DNA of 5,362 nucleotides, taken from positions 1-5,362 of the forward strand of contig DJOW01000077.1 in the NCBI GenBank assembly GCA_002437305.1, given 5' to 3'. Within the stretch, counting starts at the first letter, position 1; each line of letters opens with the position of its first letter. Under the pieces are notes generated by a model. That model saw only the letters and a list, made by a program, of their open reading frames with translations. It was not told the origin of the DNA and searched no databases. Of this stretch, positions 1 through 4,871 are shown piece after piece. The DNA is from Bacteroidales bacterium UBA6428 (GTDB lineage: Bacteria; Bacteroidota; Bacteroidia; Bacteroidales; UBA932). The translations under genes were made by a program, and so were the position numbers.

Positions 1-182
1 TTCAGGTCATTGAGTTCCATTCCGGCAAGCCTGGCCCGTGCCTTGGCCGAATCCGCCGCGTCACCGACTGTTTCCTTTATCTTTCTGCGTGTCTCCTCGC
101 CCTTCTCCGGAGCGAACAACAGTCCAAGAGTCAGCCCGGCAGCCGCTCCTGCGACAAAAGCAAGTAATGATTCCCCTTTCAT
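1..182 (-). CDS. YtxH-like small membrane protein (N-terminal 60 residues, runs off the left edge)
   Basis: The reading frame starts at an ATG at 182 and is still open at the window edge, so only the N-terminus is seen. It begins MKGESLLAFVAGAAAGLTLG. Residues 5-24 form one hydrophobic, Gly/Ala-rich membrane segment. It runs into LFAPEKGEETRRKIKE (22-37) and then a charged Ala/Lys/Arg-rich helix. A glycine-rich membrane helix followed by 'LFAP..GEETR' is the hallmark of the YtxH-like family (general stress or envelope-associated proteins, usually about 70-120 residues). The biochemical role of the family is unknown. The protein is probably anchored in the inner membrane with the charged helix in the cytoplasm (inference). 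The start is supported by a consensus promoter only 15 bp upstream. The gene follows dnaE on the same strand but has its own promoter. Confidence 0.85.
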   Translation of the reverse strand, partial: MKGESLLAFVAGAAAGLTLGLLFAPEKGEETRRKIKETVGDAADSAKARARLAGMELNDL

Positions 183-197
183 AACATTCGATTTTCA

Positions 198-228
198 CAA
201 ATATAAGCCTTATCTATCAGAAATCCAA
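198..228 (-). promoter_or_regulatory. Bacteroidota-type promoter for the YtxH-like gene
   Basis: On the minus strand TTG (226-228) is separated by exactly 20 bp from TATATTTG (198-205). This matches the Bacteroidota primary sigma consensus of a -33 TTG and a -7 TAnnTTTG. Only 15 bp separate the -7 box from the ATG at 182, so the mRNA leader should be about 8-12 nt. There is little room for a Shine-Dalgarno sequence, which is common in this phylum. Confidence 0.8.
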
Positions 229-263
229 TCGGTTTAGCACGATTATGTCAAAGCAGCGGATCT

Positions 264-324
264 ACTTCGTGCGCCAAATCGACCTATTCACGAACGAATG
301 GCTCTGGTTTATGACTTCGTGCGC
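264..324. repeat. 11-bp direct repeat with an internal inverted arm
   Basis: ACTTCGTGCGC occurs at 264-274 and again at 314-324, 50 bp apart. Between them lies CACGAA (289-294), the reverse complement of the TTCGTG core of both copies (266-271 and 316-321). The middle arm could pair with either flank, giving two mutually exclusive 6-bp hairpins with loops of 17 and 21 nt. The repeat lies between the dnaE stop and the promoter of the YtxH gene, so a transcript reading through from dnaE would contain it. There is no U-tract, so it is not an obvious terminator. No gene is recognisable on either strand of 183-358. Confidence 0.5.
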
Positions 325-358
325 AGGATGGACTGTATTACTCACGGAAACCGAAAAT

Positions 359-3300
359 TTATTTCCTGACCGGAGAGCACTGGACACCGAGGAGCTTCAG
401 TGCGGAGACGAGCTCAGTGGTGACGGCAACTTTGTACTTGGTGGAATGGAACTCGATCTTGTACTTGGTCTGCGGATCGTAGAGGGACATCTTGAGAGGA
501 ACGGTGCCTCGGTTGGCCTGGATCAGCGACACGAGATCCTTGCGGAACTTTTCAGTCAGCATCGGGGTTGTGATGCTGATGGAAAATGCGTTCAACATCG
601 TCTCGTTGACGTTGCCCAGAAGCATTATTTTCTTGACCCTGAATGCATAAGGTGAAGTCTTGCCTTGGGCGCGCTCCTCCGGCTTGATGAAATATTTCTC
701 TTCGATGTCACCCTCAATGTAAAGGTTTTCATGAGGCTTCATGTAGCTCATGAAAGCCTCGTGGTCACGTCCGAAAAGTGCCAGTTCATAAGCTCCGCTA
801 TAGTCCTCCAACTTTGTCTTGGAATACGGTTTGCCAGTCTTCGTGGTCAACGTGCTGTACTCGGTCACCAAGCCAGCGATCGCGACTTTCATCTTCTTTT
901 TTGAAGCCTCACACTCCGCTACCTGATTGTTTAAGTTAGCAAGTTCACAATTTGTAAAGCTTTCTATTTCAAACGCATACTTATCCAGAGGATGTGAGGA
1001 AATGTACATCCCGACATATTCCTTTTCCTTCTGCAGCCACTCGAATTCATCGTCCGCCCCGACCATTTCGGGAATATCAGGCCTTACCGGCTTCATCTCC
1101 TCCACCTCGCCGAAAAGAGACGCGGCGGAGTTTGCGGCGTCCTGGCTGTAAAGGTTGGCATATTTCGCAAGCTCGTCAATGAACAGGTTGCCGCTGCGGC
1201 AAGGCAGGAAGAACTGCTTGCGCCGGATGCCGAACGAATCAAAGCCTCCTGAATACACAAGGCACTCTATCGCCTTTCTGCCCAACGAGTTGCCAAGTCT
1301 TTCAACAAAGTCGAATATGTCCGCGTAGGTTCCGTTGACGGTTCTGTCCGCGATGATCGCATCAGCCACGTTGGAGCCAAAACTCTTGATTCCTTTGAGA
1401 CCGAAACGGATGTTGCCCTCCTTGTTCACGGTGAAATGTGAATATGATTCATTCACATCCGGGTTCAACACCTTGATTTTATGAGCCTTGCAATCCGTCA
1501 GAATCTTCTTGATCTCCGGCATGTTCGACAGGTTGCAGGAGAGGTTGGCGGCGAAGAACTCGGCCGGATAGTGGCACTTCAGCCATCCGGTCTGGTAGGA
1601 GACCCAGGCGTAACAGGTGGCGTGGGACTTGTTGAAGGCATACTGAGCGAACTTCTCCCAGTCCTTCCAGATCTTGTCCAGCATCTTCTCCGGATGACCG
1701 TTGGCCTTTCCGCCCTCCATGAACTTGTCCTTTAGCTCGTTCAGGATAGCGATCTGCTTCTTTCCCATCGCCTTACGGAGCTTGTCCGCCTGACCCTTCG
1801 TGAATCCAGCCAGTTTCTGGGAAAGAAGCATCACCTGCTCCTGGTAGACCGTGACTCCGTAGGTGTCCTTCAGGAACTCCTCCATCTCCGGGAGGTCATA
1901 TTCAATAGGCTTGAGCCCCAGTTTTCTGTCGACAAAATCCGGAATGTAGTCCATAGGGCCCGGCCGGTAGAGGGCGTTCATCGCGATGAGGTCCTCGAAA
2001 CGCTCCGGGTGCAGTCTCTGGAGCCAGGTCTTCATTCCCTCGGACTCAAACTGGAATACGCTGTCCGTGTCACCGTGGCCATAGAGTTCGTAAGTCGGCT
2101 TGTCGTCAATCGGAATCGCCTCGATGTCGATGTCCGTGCCGAAGCGCAACTTGATGTTGTCAAGGCACTTGTGAATGATGGACAGGGTATTGAGTCCCAG
2201 GAAGTCCATCTTGAGCATCCCGACCTCCTCGATGTAGTGGCCGTCGTACTGCGATGTCCAGACATATTGCCCTGTCTCCTTGTCCATCGAGAGGCAGATA
2301 GGAATATAGTCGGTCAGGTTGCCTCGTCCGATGATCGTGGCGCATGCGTGCATTCCGACCTGACGGATGCAGCCCTCCAGCTGTCGGGCATATTTCAGGA
2401 CCTCCTTCACCTGCGGCGTCCCGTTCTCCAATTCCTCCTTGAACTCAGGCACAAGACGGTAGCAGTTTTTGAGCGTGATCTTGACATCCGTGTCCTCCAT
2501 TCCCCTCTGATAGGTCTTCTTGATTGTCTTCTTCTGACCGGGATTGTCGGGATCATCGACCTCGACGTCCTTCTCCACCACCTTGAATCCCGGCTTCAGA
2601 TCATCCAGATCAGGATTAAAGAGATATTCCTTCTCCACCTTTTCGCTGAGACGGTCGGGCACCATTCCGGACAGACGGTTGGATTCGTCAATCGAAAGAT
2701 CATGGATTCGCGCCACGTCCTTGATGGCTCCCTTGGCGAGCATTGTTCCAAAAGTGATCACGCGGGAAACGTGATCCTTTCCGTAGGAGTCCTCGACATA
2801 TTTATGGGCAAGGGGCAGATCCTCGAAATCCACATCGATATCCGGCATAGAGATTCGGTCTGGATTCAAGAAACGCTCGAACAGGAGCTGGTACTTGATC
2901 GGATCCAAGTTAGTGATTCCCAAGCAATATGCCACCACAGAGCCCGCTGCGGAACCACGGCCAGGGCCGACCATGCTCCCCTTCGCCCTCGAGGCCGCGA
3001 TGTAGTCCTGCACGATCAGGAAGTAATCCGGGAAACCCATCCGGCAGATGGTCTTGAGCTCGAAGTCGATTCGCTCGGACTGCTCCGCGTCGAGAGTCTC
3101 ACCGTAGCGCCTCTTCGCGCCCTCATAGGTTATATGGCAGAGATAGGCCACCGACCTGCAGAACTCATCGCCACGGTAATTGCCCTTCTTGTCGCACTTT
3201 CCGACCTCGATGACATCCTTGTACATCTCCAGATAGTTGTCCAGATCGTCAAGGAAGGCCTGGTCGATCTTGTACTTGGGAAGCACGTGGTCACGGTCGA

Positions 3301-4177
3301 TCTGATATTCCTCAACCTTCGAGGCTATCTCAAGGGTGTTCTCCAGCACTTCCGGATGACCGGGGAACAGGGCGGCCATCTCTTCTTCGCTCTTTAGGTA
3401 CTCCTGCTGGGTGTAGTGCAGGCGCGGCTCCTCGTTGATCTTCTTGCCGGTGTTCAGGCAGATGAGGTGGTCGTGCGCCGGACCGTCCTCCTTGTTGACA
3501 AAGTGAACATCGTTCGTGGCCACAACCTTGACTCCCATCTCGGCAGCGAGCTGGAATATTCCCTCATTGCTGATCTTCTGCTCATCGTAAACCTCCAGCG
3601 AAAGTCCCGGGACCTCCGTCTTGTGGAGCATCACCTCAAGGTAGTAATCGTCCCCGAAGACTTTCTTGTGCCACTCGATCGCCTTTCTCGCCTCGTCCAT
3701 CTTGCCGGCGACGATGTTCTTCGGGATCTCGCCCGCAAGACAGGCGGAGCAGCAGATCAGGTTCTCGTGGTATTTCTCTATGATCTCGTGCGAGACCCTC
3801 GGTTTGCCGTAGTAAAGACCTTCGATGTGCCCAAGGGACACGATCTTCATCAGGTTCTTGTAGCCCTCGAAATTCTTGGCCAACAGGATGAGGTGGTAAT
3901 ATGACCGGTGCTCGCTGTCCTTGAGCTTCGGGTCGTAGTGGCGGGTCACATAGACCTCGCACCCGATGATCGGCTTGACCTTGAAATGCCCGGTAGCCTT
4001 ATCCACATGCTTGTTCGCGAACTTGAAGAACTCCTTGACACCGTACATGTTACCGTGGTCGGTGATGGCCAGGGCAGGCATTCCCATCTCCTCGGCCCTG
4101 TCAAACAGAGTCGAGATCGTAGAGAAACCGTCAAGAATCGAGTATTGTGTGTGGACATGAAGGTGAACAAAGGCCAT
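359..4177 (-). CDS. dnaE: DNA polymerase III subunit alpha (DnaE), complete, 1272 aa
   Basis: This is the replicative C-family DNA polymerase, the catalytic core of the cytoplasmic replisome. Residues 1 to about 230 are a PHP domain: HVHTQYSILDG (H7, H9, D16), TDHGN (H41), E74, H95, C146, and NDVH (D223, H225). All nine metal-ligand positions of active PHP proofreading domains are filled. The palm follows: GPGRGSAAGS (404-413), PDIDVDFED (D448, D450) and LKMDFLGL (D658) give the catalytic aspartate triad. ALYRPGPM (735-742), YGVTVYQEQVM (773-783), GFTKGQADKLRKAMGKK (791-807) and FNKSHATCYAWVSYQ (848-862) are typical finger-region motifs. A helix-hairpin-helix region lies near 920-1000 and an OB fold near 1095-1190. 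AASLFG (1018-1023) sits where related proteins carry the clamp-binding motif, but the usual Gln is missing. E. coli DnaE has 1160 residues; part of the extra length is a charged insert near 513-565. An in-frame TGA lies four codons before the ATG at 4177, which fixes the start. The stop is TAA. Confidence 0.98.
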   Translation of the reverse strand: MAFVHLHVHTQYSILDGFSTISTLFDRAEEMGMPALAITDHGNMYGVKEFFKFANKHVDKATGHFKVKPIIGCEVYVTRHYDPKLKDSEHRSYYHLILLAKNFEGYKNLMKIVSLGHIEGLYYGKPRVSHEIIEKYHENLICCSACLAGEIPKNIVAGKMDEARKAIEWHKKVFGDDYYLEVMLHKTEVPGLSLEVYDEQKISNEGIFQLAAEMGVKVVATNDVHFVNKEDGPAHDHLICLNTGKKINEEPRLHYTQQEYLKSEEEMAALFPGHPEVLENTLEIASKVEEYQIDRDHVLPKYKIDQAFLDDLDNYLEMYKDVIEVGKCDKKGNYRGDEFCRSVAYLCHITYEGAKRRYGETLDAEQSERIDFELKTICRMGFPDYFLIVQDYIAASRAKGSMVGPGRGSAAGSVVAYCLGITNLDPIKYQLLFERFLNPDRISMPDIDVDFEDLPLAHKYVEDSYGKDHVSRVITFGTMLAKGAIKDVARIHDLSIDESNRLSGMVPDRLSEKVEKEYLFNPDLDDLKPGFKVVEKDVEVDDPDNPGQKKTIKKTYQRGMEDTDVKITLKNCYRLVPEFKEELENGTPQVKEVLKYARQLEGCIRQVGMHACATIIGRGNLTDYIPICLSMDKETGQYVWTSQYDGHYIEEVGMLKMDFLGLNTLSIIHKCLDNIKLRFGTDIDIEAIPIDDKPTYELYGHGDTDSVFQFESEGMKTWLQRLHPERFEDLIAMNALYRPGPMDYIPDFVDRKLGLKPIEYDLPEMEEFLKDTYGVTVYQEQVMLLSQKLAGFTKGQADKLRKAMGKKQIAILNELKDKFMEGGKANGHPEKMLDKIWKDWEKFAQYAFNKSHATCYAWVSYQTGWLKCHYPAEFFAANLSCNLSNMPEIKKILTDCKAHKIKVLNPDVNESYSHFTVNKEGNIRFGLKGIKSFGSNVADAIIADRTVNGTYADIFDFVERLGNSLGRKAIECLVYSGGFDSFGIRRKQFFLPCRSGNLFIDELAKYANLYSQDAANSAASLFGEVEEMKPVRPDIPEMVGADDEFEWLQKEKEYVGMYISSHPLDKYAFEIESFTNCELANLNNQVAECEASKKKMKVAIAGLVTEYSTLTTKTGKPYSKTKLEDYSGAYELALFGRDHEAFMSYMKPHENLYIEGDIEEKYFIKPEERAQGKTSPYAFRVKKIMLLGNVNETMLNAFSISITTPMLTEKFRKDLVSLIQANRGTVPLKMSLYDPQTKYKIEFHSTKYKVAVTTELVSALKLLGVQCSPVRK

Positions 4178-4210
4178 GGCGACAAGTCAAATTTCAATCA
4201 TCAAAACAAA

Positions 4211-4248
4211 CCGCCCGGCATCCGGTTTTTCCTTCCGACTTCGGGCGG
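4211..4248 (-). promoter_or_regulatory. GC-rich hairpin in the dnaE mRNA leader
   Basis: In the minus-strand RNA CCGCCCG (from 4248) pairs perfectly with CGGGCGG (ending at 4211). Inside, UCGG/CCGG can add four pairs (one G-U), closing a 9-nt loop AAGGAAAAA. The 3' arm is followed by TTTGTTTTG, and the hairpin ends about 33 nt before the dnaE ATG. It lies inside the transcribed leader given the promoter at 4261-4290. The shape resembles a weak terminator or attenuator, but the T-tract is interrupted. A regulatory role is inference only. Confidence 0.4.
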
Positions 4249-4260
4249 ATTGCGACAGTA

Positions 4261-4290
4261 CAAAGATACCGAAAAACCCTATCCCCGCAA
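4261..4290 (-). promoter_or_regulatory. Bacteroidota-type promoter for dnaE
   Basis: On the minus strand TTG (4288-4290), a 19-bp spacer and TATCTTTG (4261-4268) match the Bacteroidota -33/-7 consensus. Transcription would begin near 4254-4257, giving a leader of about 75-80 nt before the ATG at 4177. dnaE therefore appears to be transcribed on its own and not from the FtsK-type gene upstream. Confidence 0.8.
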
Positions 4291-4309
4291 AGCCGCCCTC
4301 CCCGAAAAG

Positions 4310-4318
4310 TTATCAACA
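4310..4318 (+). promoter_or_regulatory. DnaA-box-like 9-mer upstream of the dnaE promoter
   Basis: TTATCAACA differs at one position from the consensus DnaA box TTATCCACA. It lies 20 bp upstream of the -33 element of the dnaE promoter, a plausible regulator position. A single one-mismatch 9-mer can easily occur by chance and no second box was seen nearby. Confidence 0.2.
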
Positions 4319-4341
4319 CTCCGGAAAAAGTCCCGATTTAG

Positions 4342-4464
4342 CCATCAAAACTCGGAATAATTCCCGACAGGATCCCGGCCTGCGACTTCAAGGACTCACG
4401 GCTTTGGATGGAGCTGGTCGAACAGAAAGAGAAACAGATCAAGAAGCGGATCCGCCTATGTTAA
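4342..4464 (+). pseudogene. Coding-like fragment, possible C-terminal remnant of an unknown gene
   Basis: A frame of 40 codons lies between a TAG at 4339-4341 and a TAA at 4462-4464. It reads GIIPDRIPACDFKDSRLW and then a charged helix MELVEQKEKQIKKRIRLC. About two thirds of the codons end in G or C, and the sequence resembles the folded tail of a real protein more than random translation. The only in-frame ATG is at 4408, which would leave just 18 residues. No plus-strand promoter was seen upstream. A terminator-like hairpin starts 25 bp after the stop. This combination fits the 3' end of a decayed plus-strand gene whose 5' part has been lost. I do not recognise the family, and chance is a fair alternative. 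Confidence 0.3.
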
Positions 4465-4467
4465 AAC

Positions 4468-4623
4468 TCATTCCTTAAACGAAGACAGCGAGGTCGGGAC
4501 ACCAGCCTCGTTGTTGTTTATTTTACGGACATCTTTCCCGGAAAGTGTGACTTCGGTTCCAGAAAGCCCTCCTCTGACAGCGTGGAGGATAATATTCTGA
4601 TAGCCAACCGATAAAGTTAACAT
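4468..4623 (-). CDS. Hypothetical 51-residue protein
   Basis: An ATG at 4623 opens 51 codons ending in TGA at 4468-4470. The product begins MLTLSVGYQNIILHAVRGG and continues SGTEVTLSGKDVRKINNNE, ending SLSSFKE. It has no signal peptide or membrane segment, and its alternating hydrophobic pattern suggests beta strands. The ATG is preceded by the purine-rich GAGGGGAGT, an unusually good Shine-Dalgarno-like stretch for this phylum. A consensus promoter lies about 100 bp upstream. Its last third is antisense to the terminator-like hairpin at 4489-4525, so at most one of these two calls may be functional. I do not recognise a family. An open frame of this length could be chance, and the transcript could instead be a non-coding RNA. 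Confidence 0.3.
   Translation of the reverse strand: MLTLSVGYQNIILHAVRGGLSGTEVTLSGKDVRKINNNEAGVPTSLSSFKE
4489..4525 (+). terminator. Rho-independent terminator-like hairpin (plus strand)
   Basis: CGAGG (4489-4493) pairs with CCTCG (4506-4510). A G-U pair and two more GC pairs inside a mismatch close a 4-base loop. TTGTTGTTTATTTTA (4511-4525) follows directly. This is a good intrinsic terminator for a plus-strand transcript ending after the fragment at 4342-4464. On the minus strand the tail is a poor T-tract, so it would act mainly in one direction. Confidence 0.5.
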
Positions 4624-4724
4624 ACTCCCCTCAGAGGAGGCATGGAGCAGGTATTCTCATTTTACAAGCTGTCAAACAGTTAGCCTCCACGGCCTTTCGC
4701 AGCGGCCGCCCATTGCTTTTTTAA
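4624..4724 (-). promoter_or_regulatory. Structured leader with two tiny ORFs
   Basis: This is the predicted 5' leader between the promoter at 4727-4757 and the ATG at 4623. It contains a hairpin CGGCC/GGCCG (4704-4708 with 4690-4694, 9-nt loop) and a small CTGT/ACAG stem near 4669-4679. It also contains two minimal ORFs: 13 codons from an ATG at 4713 (MGGRCERPWRLTV) and 9 codons from an ATG at 4660 (MRIPAPCLL). The second ORF stops at 4631-4633, only 7 nt before the ATG of the 51-codon ORF. Its stop overlaps the 10-bp arm at 4631-4640 that pairs with 4568-4577. The arrangement recalls attenuator leaders, but the function is inferred. Confidence 0.3.
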
Positions 4725-4822
4725 TGCAAAGGTAAGCGCCCGACCTAATCAAGTCAATACGTAATCGCGGAGACGCTTACCAACGGCGCAGGGCAGACGG
4801 GATGGCAGACAGGTCGAAAGGC
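4692..4822. repeat. Two nested inverted repeats centred on a promoter
   Basis: Outer arms: GCCTTTCG (4692-4699) and CGAAAGGC (4815-4822). Inner arms: GGTAAGCG (4731-4738) and CGCTTACC (4774-4781). The midpoints are 4757 and 4756, so the pairs are nearly concentric. The left inner arm overlaps the upstream half of the -7 box of the promoter at 4727-4757, and the right inner arm lies 17 bp upstream of its -33 element. A partial pair CCAT (4710-4713) and ATGG (4802-4805) has almost the same centre. This could be an operator or a long imperfect hairpin in a transcript reading through from the FtsK-type gene. Confidence 0.5.
4727..4757 (-). promoter_or_regulatory. Bacteroidota-type promoter with no recognised gene behind it
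   Basis: On the minus strand TTG (4755-4757), a 20-bp spacer and TACCTTTG (4727-4734) match the -33/-7 consensus exactly. Transcription would begin near 4720-4724 and read through the structured leader into the 51-codon ORF and towards dnaE. The site lies 115 bp after the stop of the FtsK-type gene and within an inverted repeat. Confidence 0.65.
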
Positions 4823-4871
4823 GGTGGCAGCCATGTTCCCAAAGTCAGCCATGCAGAGCAAGAGTTTCTGT

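Larger units (their letters stand above)
4178..4871. other. 694-bp region without a recognisable full-length gene
   Basis: This stretch separates dnaE from the FtsK-type gene. From left to right it holds the dnaE leader and promoter (4178-4290), a DnaA-box-like 9-mer, a coding-like plus-strand fragment with a terminator-like hairpin (4342-4525), a 51-codon minus-strand ORF (4468-4623) with a structured leader, a second consensus promoter (4727-4757), and short repeats in 4790-4853. I found no tRNA, rRNA, tmRNA, SRP RNA or RNase P signature. No terminator is evident just after the FtsK stop at 4872. CAGCCATG is directly repeated at 4828-4835 and 4846-4853, and GGCAGAC at 4792-4798 and 4804-4810. 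Confidence 0.7.

Noticed and set aside
245..655. Plus-strand ORF of 136 codons starting MSKQRIYFVRQID
   Set aside because: Two thirds of it is antisense to the end of dnaE. The unique first 38 residues match nothing I recognise, and no plus-strand promoter was seen upstream.
2009..3397. Plus-strand ORF of 462 codons
   Set aside because: It lies wholly antisense to dnaE, is Leu/Val/His/Asp-rich as expected for the reverse of GC-rich codons, and has no recognisable motif.
3416..4360. Two further long plus-strand frames (162 and 150 codons)
   Set aside because: Both are mirror frames of the dnaE PHP region with no domain signature; the second merely runs on into the dnaE promoter region.
4176..4478. 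Plus-strand ORF of 100 codons starting MATSQISIIKTN
   Set aside because: It crosses the dnaE leader and promoter, is low in recognisable structure and rich in Pro/Ser/Arg, and overlaps a better coding-like frame at 4342-4464.
4468..4660. A +1 programmed frameshift at CTC-TGA (4631-4636) joining the 9-codon ORF to the 51-codon ORF, as in the RF2 gene
   Set aside because: Skipping one T does join the frames, but the upstream Shine-Dalgarno-like stimulator of RF2 sites is missing and there is no homologue to support a fused product.
4468..4730. Known structural RNA (tmRNA, 6S, SRP or RNase P RNA) downstream of the orphan promoter
   Set aside because: None of the conserved core sequences of those RNAs could be found, although pairing segments are present.
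4790..4815. 12-bp tandem repeat (GGCAGACGGGAT / GGCAGACAGGTC)
   Set aside because: Only two imperfect units, easily explained by chance; noted only within the intergenic entry.
4178..4871. Insertion sequence remnant or CRISPR array
   Set aside because: No transposase-like frame, no terminal repeats with target duplication and no regular repeat-spacer pattern; the repeats are only 7-10 bp.
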